DNA of 38,489 bases from Flavobacteriales bacterium (GTDB lineage: Bacteria; Bacteroidota; Bacteroidia; Flavobacteriales_D; Crocinitomicaceae). Positions 7,918 to 17,131 of this stretch are shown piece after piece. The translations under genes and the position numbers were made by a program. How positions within the stretch are numbered: the first letter of the stretch is position 1; each line of letters opens with the position of its first letter. The stretch spans positions 1-38,489 of the forward strand of contig CANITF010000030.1 in assembly GCA_947470515.1 (NCBI GenBank), read 5' to 3'. A model generated the notes under the pieces. It was not told the DNA's origin. It searched no databases and was given only the letters and a program-made list of their open reading frames with translations.

Positions 7918-8460
7918 CTAAGAATTCATTTTATATTTCTTAAAAAAGGCATCCCAATTCCATATAAAGTTGATCATGATTTCGTCCATTCTTTTCAGAA
8001 ACAATGGATTTGGCGCTTGCATTCTTCTAAAATATTCATCTTGAACTTCATTCAAATTGTATTTATGAAAAACGGCTTTTGACATACCATAAACCATGTT
8101 TTTCGAAGGATGGTTCACTCGTGAAATAAATGATTGATATTCACGAATTAACTTAGAGAAATCAACTTCAGACATATCATACATTTTGGCTAATTTCTCA
8201 AAAACAATTTTCTCTACTCTTCCAGCTTGATCAGCATCAAACGTACTTTCAAGAAAAGAAAGATTTCCAACAATTACAATTAAACCAAATTCACCATTAT
8301 CTTTTTCTCCAATCTCAGGCGATTTCATGAAAGCGACATCTTCATTAATCAATTGAGCGACTTCTAAAAATCCATTATCGACTGAATCGAAGATTGAATT
8401 AATGAAAACATTTGCAACTTGGTTATCAGATAATTTCTTTTTCAGAATAGCACTTAGCAT
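7918..8460 (-). CDS. Conserved-looking protein of unknown function, 180 aa
   Basis: I do not recognise a family. The protein has no signal peptide and no clear membrane segment, so it is probably cytoplasmic. It is mainly helical in appearance, with acidic stretches (EDVAFMKSPEIGEKDNGEFG) in the middle of the N-terminal half and an aromatic, basic C-terminus (NFIWNWDAFFKKYKMNS). Codon use and composition look like its neighbours, and a TAAATTTG box lies 27 bases before the start, so I take it as a real gene. It is transcribed alone, toward cysQ. Confidence 0.7.
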   Translation of the reverse strand: MLSAILKKKLSDNQVANVFINSIFDSVDNGFLEVAQLINEDVAFMKSPEIGEKDNGEFGLIVIVGNLSFLESTFDADQAGRVEKIVFEKLAKMYDMSEVDFSKLIREYQSFISRVNHPSKNMVYGMSKAVFHKYNLNEVQDEYFRRMQAPNPLFLKRMDEIMINFIWNWDAFFKKYKMNS

Positions 8461-8883
8461 TGAACTTAGTTTTATTGTTTCTTGTTACAAATTTAACATT
8501 GATATAAAGTTAGTTAACATCCATAGAAATAAGGTTTTCAACTAAGTTTTCAACAGTTTTATGATTCAGTTGTTACCATCTGACATAATAAAGACTGGTC
8601 AATGCTTAAAATACGATAAAAGCAAGGATATTTTTAAGATTATCAATCGCGTTCATTGTACGTTAGTACTAGCTCTAGATTTCATATTCTACGAAAAAAT
8701 ATAAATCAACATTTAGGAATGAAAAAGATTTACAAACTAGAAGGAGAGGATTAGTTTGGCAGCTTTACGATTGGTCAAAGGTCAAATTATATTCAAAACG
8801 AATCCAATGCGACAATCAACTGCAGGCAATTTAAACACACTACTTACATTTCTCCTATGGAAATAGAAAAACACATTGATCAG
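8461..8883. other. 423-bp gap between divergent-to-tail genes
   Basis: Apart from the promoter box at 8488-8495 and the interrupted frame at 8719-8898, I see no gene, tRNA or strong hairpin here. The part from about 8520 to 8710 is AT-rich and has stops in every frame. Confidence 0.6.
8488..8495 (-). promoter_or_regulatory. -7 promoter box for the 180-aa unknown gene
   Basis: On the minus strand this reads TAAATTTG, an exact TAnnTTTG match, 27 bases before the ATG at 8460. Confidence 0.45.
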
Positions 8884-8898
8884 TTATCGGTTCAATAA
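8719..8898 (+). pseudogene. Possible interrupted small gene
   Basis: An ATG at 8719 opens MKKIYKLEGED, meets TAG at 8752-8754, then the same frame continues for 47 codons (from FGSFTIGQRSNYIQNES to KHIDQLSVQ) to a TAA at 8896-8898, overlapping the end of pafA on the other strand by 15 bp. If the TAG were a sense codon the product would be 59 residues. I recognise no family, and it may be a decayed fragment or chance. The start ATG is preceded by tttaggaatg with no clear promoter. Confidence 0.25.
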
Positions 8899-10524
8899 TT
8901 CTATTATTGGTTCACCTGTCATTGCGCCATTTCTTTGTAAGTAAAGCAAATGAGTGAGTGTTGCAGAAATGTCAGTTATATTGATTCTTCTAACTATTTC
9001 TTGCTTTGGAATATTTTTGCCATACCAAATCAATGGTACATGGGTGTCATAATTAAATGCTGAACCATGACTCGTTCCTTTTCTTGCCAAATCTGAATCA
9101 ACAGTCTTTGGCAAATAACCTGGCTCTAACAAAAATAAAACGTCACCACTCTCTTTTGGGTGATAACCTCTGCGAACCATGTCTTTCCATTCATTGTCAT
9201 TACCCGTGTTCAATAACTCATCAGCAGTAAATGCTATTTTCACATTTTCCCATAATGCTATTTTCGTTGCAATAAATTCCGCTACTTCATTCCGATCTAA
9301 TTTCAAGGAATCCATCAAAGGATGATTCAAATAAATATTTAAATTCTTTTGATCCAAAATTAAATCCTTTCCATATTTCAATACAAGTTCTTTTTTCAAT
9401 TTTAACATCGGTTCAGTAAGAAAAACATAACCTCCAGGTAATTTCTTGTCTATTAAATATTGTGGCACTGGAACAACGGCATGGTCTGCTGTTAAAAACA
9501 ATACAAACTCATCTTTACCAACAGTTTCTTCTAACTGCTTTATAAGTCTTGCCAAATCCAAATCTAATCGAATGTACACATCCTCCAATTCAATCGAATA
9601 AGGACCAAAAGAATGTCCAACTATATCTGGAGTAGAATAGCTAACACAAAGCATATCTGTTTGATGGTCGCTTCCCAAACATTCTCCTTTTAAAGAATTG
9701 ATCGCTAAATCTGTCAAATAGGTATTCGCAAATGGTGTTTCAACGAACAATTCATAGTTTACCACGTCACCGGTCATTTCTTTTAGATTATAAGGGAATG
9801 TTGGGGCAGTTTTTCCCGGTAATAAATGTTCATATGGAGAATCATCGGGTCCACTTTCTTTATACAAACTGATATCTAAGTATGTATCCCATGTTTGTTT
9901 CATGTAATTACCGACAGCGTCTTTGGCATTAAAATCTGTTAACCATTGTGGTAATTCATTCTCGAAAAAGGAACTCGTGATAAATTTTCCTGATGAATAA
10001 TCAAACCAATAAGAACCATCACTGAGATGCCCACCTGGCAAGATTGCACCACGATCTTTTATTGACATGGAAACAACTTTGGCATTTGGATACGTTAATT
10101 TTAATTGATCTGTAATTGTATTTGTTTTCAAATGATGTGGTGAACAAAGGCCATCAGATGAGGAAGTTCCAACTGGTTTAACGTTCAAATCATCAACACA
10201 ATTAATTACCTTACCTGACTCACGTTCAAACCAATCATTCGCAACTATTCCATGATTATTTGGTGTCGTTCCAGTGTAAATTGAGGCATGTCCTGGTCCG
10301 GTAAATGTAGGAACATAATTGTATTGCGTATTGCGGCAATTTGTGCCGTTTTCCATGATTTTACGAAACCCATTTTCACTAAATTTATCTTGATAACGAT
10401 ACAAATATTCATAGCACATTTGATCAATTACAATTCCAACAATTAATTTAGGTTTAGCTGAATTTTGACTCAAGAGATTCAAAGAAATGAGGCAAAGAAA
10501 CAAGGCGGAAATGATGGTTTTCAT
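8884..10524 (-). CDS. pafA: PafA-type alkaline phosphatase, exported
   Basis: A 546-residue alkaline phosphatase-superfamily hydrolase of the PafA type, the phosphate-insensitive phosphomonoesterase found in Bacteroidetes. A signal peptide (MKTIISALFLCLISLNLLSQ) directs it to the periplasm. Residues matching the PafA site are visible: Asp34 in IVIDQM, the nucleophile Thr75 in FTGPGHAS, Asn96 in NDWFE, and Lys156 and Arg158 in IKDRGAILPGG. The second metal cluster is seen in STPDIVGHSFGP and FLTADHAVVP. The length agrees with characterised PafA. The known enzyme is Zn-dependent and not repressed by phosphate; I infer a role in scavenging phosphate from organic esters. It stands alone between the gap and the small Cys-rich gene. 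Confidence 0.9.
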   Translation of the reverse strand: MKTIISALFLCLISLNLLSQNSAKPKLIVGIVIDQMCYEYLYRYQDKFSENGFRKIMENGTNCRNTQYNYVPTFTGPGHASIYTGTTPNNHGIVANDWFERESGKVINCVDDLNVKPVGTSSSDGLCSPHHLKTNTITDQLKLTYPNAKVVSMSIKDRGAILPGGHLSDGSYWFDYSSGKFITSSFFENELPQWLTDFNAKDAVGNYMKQTWDTYLDISLYKESGPDDSPYEHLLPGKTAPTFPYNLKEMTGDVVNYELFVETPFANTYLTDLAINSLKGECLGSDHQTDMLCVSYSTPDIVGHSFGPYSIELEDVYIRLDLDLARLIKQLEETVGKDEFVLFLTADHAVVPVPQYLIDKKLPGGYVFLTEPMLKLKKELVLKYGKDLILDQKNLNIYLNHPLMDSLKLDRNEVAEFIATKIALWENVKIAFTADELLNTGNDNEWKDMVRRGYHPKESGDVLFLLEPGYLPKTVDSDLARKGTSHGSAFNYDTHVPLIWYGKNIPKQEIVRRINITDISATLTHLLYLQRNGAMTGEPIIELLNR

Positions 10525-10543
10525 AATTCTAATTATATAGGAT

Positions 10544-10551
10544 CAAAAATA
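10544..10551 (-). promoter_or_regulatory. -7 promoter box for pafA
   Basis: On the minus strand this reads TATTTTTG, an exact TAnnTTTG match, 19 bases before the pafA ATG. Confidence 0.4.
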
Positions 10552-10659
10552 ATGAAAGCAATAACATAAAAACAGAAAAAAAATGAGGAATAGAAAGATT
10601 TCAAATTTTTCAATAAAAATAGAATCCTTTCGTTAGTGGGATAATATTAAATTTACAAA

Positions 10660-10992
10660 ATGAAATTCCCACTATTTTTTTCGACGTTATTCATTGTCGT
10701 TTTAACTTGTTGTCAACCTTTTAAATATAAAATGCCGACTTGTATAAAAAATAAACTATCAGAATTTGAATTACAGTGTTGCGAAAAGGGGGCAAATGTG
10801 AAGGAATACAAATTCCAAGGAGAAAATGTTTATGTTTTTGATCATGGCACATGTGGTGCTGATATGACTTCGCAAGTATTTAGCGAAGATTGTATTTCAT
10901 TAGGCTATTTAGGAGGTATTACTGGAAATTTTAAAATACAGGGTGAAGATTTTGGAAACGCCGAATTTAAAACGACTTGTTGGGAAAAATAA
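10660..10992 (+). CDS. Small cysteine-rich secreted protein or lipoprotein
   Basis: A 110-residue protein with a hydrophobic N-terminus (MKFPLFFSTLFIVVLTCC). The Cys17/Cys18 pair after LT could be a lipobox, though not a standard one. Eight cysteines occur (17, 18, 28, 40, 41, 65, 78, 107), so disulfides are likely in the mature protein. The order of elements (CIKNKL, then VYVFDHGTCGAD, then LGYLGGITG) reminds me of the DUF6970 family of small Bacteroidetes secreted proteins, but that is from memory and weak. It stands alone, divergent from pafA with a 135-bp gap. Confidence 0.65.
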   Translation: MKFPLFFSTLFIVVLTCCQPFKYKMPTCIKNKLSEFELQCCEKGANVKEYKFQGENVYVFDHGTCGADMTSQVFSEDCISLGYLGGITGNFKIQGEDFGNAEFKTTCWEK

Positions 10993-11179
10993 CCTAATTA
11001 ATAATCCTTCTTCAAATCAAAAAAATTCTATAATTGCCTTATTTCAATTCTTTTAACTAGCTTTAAGGAATGCTAATGATGATTGGTGAATAAATTTTCA
11101 AAATATACAACCAATCTACGATCTCAAATTCTGATATTTTCTTTATTAAAAAATGAGCTCAAATAGCTAATTTGAAATA

Positions 11180-11947
11180 ATGATTATGGAAAAAACAATA
11201 GATTTAAAACTTGCGGTATTAATCGATGCTGACAATGTTTCATATACATATGTGAAAGAAATGTTTGAAGAAATAGCCAAATACGGCACACCTACTTTCA
11301 AACGAATTTATGCAGATTGGACAACACCCAATGTGGCTGGATGGAAAAAGGTTTTACTTGAAAACGCAATTACACCAATCCAACAATACAGTTATACTTC
11401 TGGAAAAAACGCATCTGATAGCGCATTAATTATTGACGCTATGGACATTCTTTATACGGGAAAGGTTGATGGTTTTTGTATCGTATCAAGTGATAGCGAT
11501 TTCACGCGACTTGCAACTCGCTTAAGAGAGGCCGGAATGAAAGTTATCGGAATTGGTGAAAAGAAAACACTTTTGCCATTTATAACAGCATGCGATAAAT
11601 TCATTTACATTGAAATTTTGAAACCACAAATTGAAGTTCATGAAGTAAATGGTAAAAAGAGTACAGCAAAGAATTCAACACCTGTCAAAAATACTCCACT
11701 GAGTAAAATTGATCCTGAAATGATTAAATTATTAACGCTTAGTGTTGCTGATTTAGCAGATGAAAATGGCTGGACCTTTTTGGGGGAATTGGGGAATTTA
11801 GTTCTAAAAAAGAAACCTGACTTTGATCCTCGAAATTATGGCTTTGCTAAAATGTTCCCTTTGATTAAAAGCATGAATATTTTTGAAATTGACGAACGTG
11901 ATACTGGGAAGAAAAATAGTAAGCATATTTATATTAGGAAGAAGTAA
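11180..11947 (+). CDS. NYN domain protein with OST-HTH/LOTUS domain (putative RNase)
   Basis: The N-terminal part (about 10-148) is a NYN/LabA-type PIN-like nuclease domain: LIDADN (Asp16, Asp18), NASDSALIIDAMD (Asp80), and SSDSDF (Asp105, Asp107) supply the acidic metal-binding residues. A polar linker (about 150-177) leads to an OST-HTH/LOTUS domain (about 178-253) with the typical DPRNYGFAKMFPLIKSM stretch; this domain is thought to bind RNA. The combination is common in bacteria and is expected to cut or process RNA; the target is unknown. The start could also be the ATG at 11186, two codons later. It converges on the carboxypeptidase gene across a strong terminator. Confidence 0.88.
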   Translation: MIMEKTIDLKLAVLIDADNVSYTYVKEMFEEIAKYGTPTFKRIYADWTTPNVAGWKKVLLENAITPIQQYSYTSGKNASDSALIIDAMDILYTGKVDGFCIVSSDSDFTRLATRLREAGMKVIGIGEKKTLLPFITACDKFIYIEILKPQIEVHEVNGKKSTAKNSTPVKNTPLSKIDPEMIKLLTLSVADLADENGWTFLGELGNLVLKKKPDFDPRNYGFAKMFPLIKSMNIFEIDERDTGKKNSKHIYIRKK

Positions 11948-12034
11948 TTAAATAATCGACTATTTATCGGCGTCAGTTTATCTATGAAGCTGATCAATTT
12001 CACAGGTTTAAAAACCGTATTTGTAAGTTAATTA

Positions 12035-12076
12035 AAAAAGAAAGCCATTCATCAATAGATAAATGGCTTTCTTTTT
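12035..12076. terminator. Bidirectional rho-independent terminator
   Basis: A perfect 15-bp stem (12035-12049 with 12062-12076; core GAAAGCCATT/AATGGCTTTC) with a 12-base loop, A-rich on one side and T-rich on the other. It lies between the convergent NYN and M14 carboxypeptidase genes and can serve both. Confidence 0.9.
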
Positions 12077-12090
12077 ATTGTTTTTTAAAC

Positions 12091-14919
12091 TTATAATATT
12101 GCCATTTTCACTTGTCTAATTTGACCATTTTTAATCAATTGCAGATAGTATATTCCTGAACGAACATTTTCAAGATTTATGACTTGCTCTTGAAACTCAG
12201 TTGTACCATGTTTTATTAATTTACCGTGCAGATCAAAAACATCAAATTCAGAACCTATTTCTAATCCAATTATTGTAAAATTACCATCATTTGGATTGGG
12301 AAGAATAGCTAAACCATTCATTTCTATAGCTTCTAATGATAAACAATCTTGAACATTTATACTGATTGTTCCAATTCCTTGACAATTGTTTATATCGAAA
12401 TAATTAGCTGTAATTGGGTGCACACCTATGCCAGCAATCGTAGGGTCAAAAACAGTTCCAGAGACTCCTACTCCACTTAATATTGCCCCAACTGGTGAAG
12501 CAGTTAATTGTACTAATCCACCATCCAAACAAATTGTATTATCGGCATCTGATGAAACAAGACTTACAGTAGGATTAGGATTTACTGTAATGTAATTTGT
12601 CAAAGTTGAGACATTTGAACCTGCACTATTTGTTGCTGTTAAAACAATTGTATAAGTGCCAGCCGCTGTGTATGTATTACTCGGTGATTGCAGCGTTGAA
12701 CTGTTTCCATCCCCAAAATTCCACTGCCAAGTTGTTGGGGTGTTTGTAGAAAGATCATTGAAAGAAATTGATTCACCTTCACAAATGCTTGTTGATGTTG
12801 CTGTAAAAGCTGCAACTGGAGTAACTACAGGCGATGGGATATTATACATTACTTTAAAATCATCAAAATAAAATCCGTCTAGATTCCCCCCATTATCAGT
12901 CCTCAATTGAAACCTAACTTTGATAATTTGACCCAAATAATCACTTAAATTCACCTCATCTAGTACCCATGTTGATTGAGTCCCTTCATAAACCGGTAGG
13001 TTGTTTGGTTGTACACTTCCATTAGCACTATTTCCTGGTACAGTGTAATTGGTACATTGTCCAATCCATGTTGTTCCTCCATCAACTGAAACTTGAAATT
13101 GTGTAAAATCATAATCAGTTTCCAATGCCCATTTAGCATAATAAGAAACTGTTGCAGTAGTTATATTTGTTAAATCAATTGTGGGGGTGTATGTATACGT
13201 TTTAGTCGAATTACTTGTATAATTAGCACCAGGAGAATCTGTATAAGATTGAGTTGCTGAATAGAAAGTAGCAGTTGTAGTAGACCAATTTCCTGTCCAA
13301 TTTACATTTGAACCATCTTCTATAATTTGAACTGTTAATGCGCCATATGTTTTTGTAATCGTATCCTTGTGGATCCACATACCATTATCTGTTTCTAAAA
13401 TGTATTTTATTTGATCTCCAAATTGGATTGAAGGGTTCAACGAATAGGAAATTGCACCAGCCGTTAAAGTTCTTACTGGAACAGTATAAACTATTGGACT
13501 TCCAACAGAAACAATATTCAATAAAGGAACAATTGAAACCGTAATTGCTCCATCTTCAATTCCTAATCTATTTGCTGAATGATTAAAATTACCAGTTAAT
13601 GTTGCAATACTTGCAGGATCAGTATCTTTTACAACTAAATATTTGCGAGCAATATGTGCCAAAACAAGATTTGGAAAAACCATTTCTTTGCACGTTGCAT
13701 CAATTTCAGATGCTGGCTGCCAAAAAGAAGTCCCAACTTCTGGAGTGTGCACAAACATGGTATCCTTTAATCCTACTCCAATATCCACCTTGTACATATA
13801 ATCATCTGAATCGCCTGACGCTGGATATAAGGATGAACTTTTCATAGCTGTATAACCATTGTATTGAACTTGGTGATTTGATTCATCTTGAAAATAATCA
13901 TGATGTGGTGCAAATTCAGCTGATGTTGTGCCAATAGGGAATAATATATCCTTTGCATATGTATGGGCATTGAAAGCTGAAATAAAATGATTGTTCTGCA
14001 CCAACCAGCGCATTGCTTGAGTTTCTGGTTCAGAAAAAGCTGCAGTTCCACAATACGTTTCATTACTTTGTGTAGTGGTTGTTCCTGTTGTTCCAAATTG
14101 ATATGAATAATTGCGATTTAAATCCACACCGTAAGAGCCTCCAGAATTCAACCTTCTATTCTTTCTCCACATTCCACCACCACCGGGATTAGTTGTTTGA
14201 TTATAGATATACCCATCAGGGTTTACACAAGGCACAAAATACAATTGCATATTATCAACGATGTATTTTGCCTCATCATTCGTGTTGTAATTCTCTAATA
14301 AATACCACATATAAAAAATGGTTTCCATCATTGCCATTGGTTCACGAGCGTGGTGATTGGCAGTATATAATACTTTCTTTTCTAAAGCCTCATCGGTTGC
14401 AGGGTTATCAGATATTTTAACATAATACAACGGTCTGTTTTGAAATGTTAAGAAAGTTGAAATAGGCGCTCTAGCAGTAATTAATGTTGGATATTGCGCC
14501 ACCATTGCATCCAATTCATCCAACATTTGCTGATAGGTCAAATAGCCACCCATTGAACCTTGATTAAAATTGGTTGGTGTTAATGGCGAAAAACCTCCAG
14601 AACCTGATGTTCCCGAGCACGCTGCATTTTTTTCTACTTGTTCTGTTCCAATTAAATTTTGTTGCACATAATACTGAACAACATCATCAATTAGAATTTC
14701 AATATTAAAGCCATTACTTTGCATTGTTCCAATTTCCACATCTGAAAAGTCAGAAATAAAAAAGGTGTTTTCCTTATAAGTTCCGTGATCGATGGTAACT
14801 CCTAAATCTGATAATTGTTTGAGTCCAATCGCATCCGTATTAATCTTTACACGAGAATATTGTTGGGCAAATGAGAGTCCGCAAAATAGGAGAGAAATTG
14901 CGAGTAGTATTTTTTTCAT
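12091..14919 (-). CDS. Secreted M14 zinc carboxypeptidase with PKD domain and T9SS type A tail
   Basis: A 942-residue exported metallopeptidase. After a signal peptide (1-18) and an inhibitor-like pro-region (about 20-95), the M14 domain (about 125-425) shows zinc ligands His190 and Glu193 in NHHAREP, His319 in FNAHTY, substrate-binding LNRN (267-270) and the catalytic Glu394 in HTPEVGT. A beta-sandwich region with a jelly-roll look (about 520-700) is followed by a PKD domain (about 705-785, WQWNFGDGNSSTLQSP) and a C-terminal domain starting LAILPNPNDGNFTI, the type A sorting signal of the type IX secretion system. It would release C-terminal residues from peptides outside the cell. It is a single-gene unit. 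Confidence 0.92.
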   Translation of the reverse strand: MKKILLAISLLFCGLSFAQQYSRVKINTDAIGLKQLSDLGVTIDHGTYKENTFFISDFSDVEIGTMQSNGFNIEILIDDVVQYYVQQNLIGTEQVEKNAACSGTSGSGGFSPLTPTNFNQGSMGGYLTYQQMLDELDAMVAQYPTLITARAPISTFLTFQNRPLYYVKISDNPATDEALEKKVLYTANHHAREPMAMMETIFYMWYLLENYNTNDEAKYIVDNMQLYFVPCVNPDGYIYNQTTNPGGGGMWRKNRRLNSGGSYGVDLNRNYSYQFGTTGTTTTQSNETYCGTAAFSEPETQAMRWLVQNNHFISAFNAHTYAKDILFPIGTTSAEFAPHHDYFQDESNHQVQYNGYTAMKSSSLYPASGDSDDYMYKVDIGVGLKDTMFVHTPEVGTSFWQPASEIDATCKEMVFPNLVLAHIARKYLVVKDTDPASIATLTGNFNHSANRLGIEDGAITVSIVPLLNIVSVGSPIVYTVPVRTLTAGAISYSLNPSIQFGDQIKYILETDNGMWIHKDTITKTYGALTVQIIEDGSNVNWTGNWSTTTATFYSATQSYTDSPGANYTSNSTKTYTYTPTIDLTNITTATVSYYAKWALETDYDFTQFQVSVDGGTTWIGQCTNYTVPGNSANGSVQPNNLPVYEGTQSTWVLDEVNLSDYLGQIIKVRFQLRTDNGGNLDGFYFDDFKVMYNIPSPVVTPVAAFTATSTSICEGESISFNDLSTNTPTTWQWNFGDGNSSTLQSPSNTYTAAGTYTIVLTATNSAGSNVSTLTNYITVNPNPTVSLVSSDADNTICLDGGLVQLTASPVGAILSGVGVSGTVFDPTIAGIGVHPITANYFDINNCQGIGTISINVQDCLSLEAIEMNGLAILPNPNDGNFTIIGLEIGSEFDVFDLHGKLIKHGTTEFQEQVINLENVRSGIYYLQLIKNGQIRQVKMAIL

Positions 14920-15154
14920 AGTACTATTTAAATTAAGGTTTTCTAGTTTGAGTGTTGAAAGGTAAATATATTAAGTTTAAAACCCATAACTTTTCGATGA
15001 TTGTTATTATTTTACTGATAAACAATCTAAATTTTCTTGTAAAGTCATTTTTCATTTATCCATTCATGTGTTCATTCATAAAGTTCTAATTACCATCTAT
15101 ATATTTCATCTCCTTTTCAAAGAATTAAAAAGGGAACTTTAAAAAAAAAATATC
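14920..15154. other. Divergent promoter region between carboxypeptidase and sppA
   Basis: This 235-bp region is AT-rich and contains no gene. TATATTTC at 15100-15107 (plus strand, near sppA) and TACCTTTC on the minus strand at 14957-14964 are imperfect -7-like boxes facing outward; both are weak. Confidence 0.4.
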
Positions 15155-16954
15155 ATGACTGAAAAGAAAATCACATTTGGAAAAATATTTTGGCCTAGCT
15201 TCTTAGCAGTATTTATTATGTCCGTAATTGGATTATTGATTTTCTCTTTAATTGTCGGAGGAATTATTGGAAGTTTTGGGGATTTTGGACCGAAACCACT
15301 TGCGATAAAAAGCAATACTGTTCTGCACATGACACTGGAAGGTAATATTGGTGAAAAATCAAATTCTGAATTCAATCCTACAACATTCCAAATGAATAAT
15401 CAAATTGGACTGAGTGATTTACTATTTGGCTTAGAACATGCAAAAACTGATTCAAAAATCAAAGGTGTCTTTTTAGAATTAAACGATTTAAGTTGTGGTT
15501 ATTCCACAGCGAGAGAGATCAGGAATGCATTAAATGATTTTGAAAAAAGCGGGAAATTTGTTGTTGCCTATAATGGTGGTGAAGTAATCACACAAAAAGA
15601 ATATTACATTTCTTCAGCTGCTAATGAAGTTTATGGTTTTCCAACTTCTACAATGGAATTTATTGGGTTAGGTGCTGAGTTATCTTTTTTTAAAGGAACA
15701 TTGGACAAGTTAGATGTTGAAGTTCAAGTGATTCGCGGTTCAAACAACGATTTCAAAAGTGCAGTTGAACCATTTTTTAGAGAAAACATGAGTGACTCGA
15801 GTCGCGTTCAAATTGAACGTTACTTGACTTCTATGTGGGAGGATATTCGCACAGATATATCAAGTGATAGAAAGGTTACTTCAATGAAACTGAATGAAAT
15901 TGCTGACAGTGCTAAAATTCACAGAGCAGAAGATGCTTTAAAGTACAAAATGCTTGACGGATTAAAATATAGAGATGAAGTAATAAGTATAATTTCTAAG
16001 AAAGTTGGTATTGGAGAAGATGAAGATTTACACTTACAAGCTTTTGAAAAATATGCTAAAAAGAAGTTTTATCAACAACAAGCGTTAGCAAAAAATACGA
16101 AGCCTAATATTGCCGTTATTCTTTCTGAAGGAGCAGTTTCAACAAATGGTGAAGAATTATCCTCAAAAGAAATATGTAAACTATTTCAAGAGGTTAGAAA
16201 AAATAGCACTATCAAAACTGTCGTTTTTAGAATTAATAGTCCTGGAGGAAGTGCATTAGCGAGTGAGGAAATTTGGAGAGAGGTAAAATTAACGAACAAG
16301 GTTAAAAAAGTAATTGTCTCTATGGGTGATGTTGCTGCATCAGGTGGGTATTACATCGCTTCCCCAGCGACACTAATCTTTGCTGAACCAACAACAATTA
16401 CTGGTTCAATTGGTGTTTTCGGAATGATTCCTTATACGGGCAAAATGTTGTCCAATAAATTAGGAATGACTTTCGACCGTGCTGCTACGAATCAACATTC
16501 AGTGATGACAACCAACCGCAAATTGACGAAAGGAGAATTTACAATCATTCAAGAAGAAGTAGATGCAATTTATGCGCAATTTTTAACACGTGTTTCTGAA
16601 GGTAGAGGAATGACAACAGAACAAGTAAATGTAATAGCTCGAGGTCGTGTTTGGACTGGTCGTGACGCATTGCAACTTGGGTTAGTAGACAAACTTGGAG
16701 GAATTACAGACGCGATTAATTACGCCGCAACCGCAAGTGACATCAAAACTCAAAAAGTATTGTATTATCCATTGAAAAAAGAAGACAAATGGGCTGCATT
16801 ATTCGAGCAATTCAGTGACGAGAAGAATGATGAAATAAGTGTTTCACAGCAAAAAATGCCAGAAGAATTAATCCGGTACTATCAACAATTAAAAAGAATT
16901 GAATCGATGACTGGAATACAAATGATTATGCCATTCGATATAGAAATTAAATAA
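15155..16954 (+). CDS. sppA: Signal peptide peptidase SppA, 67-kDa type
   Basis: SppA is a membrane-bound serine protease that degrades cleaved signal peptides. The 599-residue length matches the long duplicated form. One N-terminal membrane anchor (about 14-40) precedes two ClpP-like repeats. The general base Lys201 is in RGSNNDFKSAVEPF in the first repeat, and the nucleophile Ser396 is in GDVAASGGYYIA in the second, as in E. coli SppA (Lys209/Ser409). The alternate glycine-rich stretch INSPGGSALASEE (360-372) is also conserved. It is monocistronic, divergent from the carboxypeptidase gene with 235 bp between. Confidence 0.95.
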   Translation: MTEKKITFGKIFWPSFLAVFIMSVIGLLIFSLIVGGIIGSFGDFGPKPLAIKSNTVLHMTLEGNIGEKSNSEFNPTTFQMNNQIGLSDLLFGLEHAKTDSKIKGVFLELNDLSCGYSTAREIRNALNDFEKSGKFVVAYNGGEVITQKEYYISSAANEVYGFPTSTMEFIGLGAELSFFKGTLDKLDVEVQVIRGSNNDFKSAVEPFFRENMSDSSRVQIERYLTSMWEDIRTDISSDRKVTSMKLNEIADSAKIHRAEDALKYKMLDGLKYRDEVISIISKKVGIGEDEDLHLQAFEKYAKKKFYQQQALAKNTKPNIAVILSEGAVSTNGEELSSKEICKLFQEVRKNSTIKTVVFRINSPGGSALASEEIWREVKLTNKVKKVIVSMGDVAASGGYYIASPATLIFAEPTTITGSIGVFGMIPYTGKMLSNKLGMTFDRAATNQHSVMTTNRKLTKGEFTIIQEEVDAIYAQFLTRVSEGRGMTTEQVNVIARGRVWTGRDALQLGLVDKLGGITDAINYAATASDIKTQKVLYYPLKKEDKWAALFEQFSDEKNDEISVSQQKMPEELIRYYQQLKRIESMTGIQMIMPFDIEIK

Positions 16955-17131
16955 TAAGGCTGCTGTAAAACCGAATACTCTGCGTTGCTTCAAAAATTTA
17001 ACATCCGCATTTACACATGTAATTTCCGGTCTTAAATTTTAATTGGGCCTCAAATAATGAATTTTGAAACACACTTAAACTAGTCACAGAAAAGCTTACG
17101 AATGGCTTTTTTGATTCTCAATAAAAAATAT
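16955..17131. other. 177-bp convergent gap after sppA
   Basis: Apart from the weak hairpin at 17090-17112 I see no gene or strong structure. The text from about 16960 to 17035 (around CTGCGTTGCTTC) has the look of a possible intergenic repeat, but I cannot test for other copies. Confidence 0.3.
17090..17112 (+). terminator. Probable terminator after sppA
   Basis: AAAAGC at 17090-17095 pairs with GCTTTT at 17105-17110 and is followed by further T residues. It lies 136 bp after the sppA stop, in the convergent gap; the stem is short. Confidence 0.4.

Noticed and set aside
7882-8082. Plus-strand open frame overlapping the end of cysQ
   Set aside because: It overlaps cysQ in another frame and the unknown gene on the minus strand, with Phe/Ile-rich low-complexity text.
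13842-14096. Out-of-frame minus-strand open frame in the carboxypeptidase gene
   Set aside because: It overlaps the M14 domain in another frame; the zinc-site frame is the real one.
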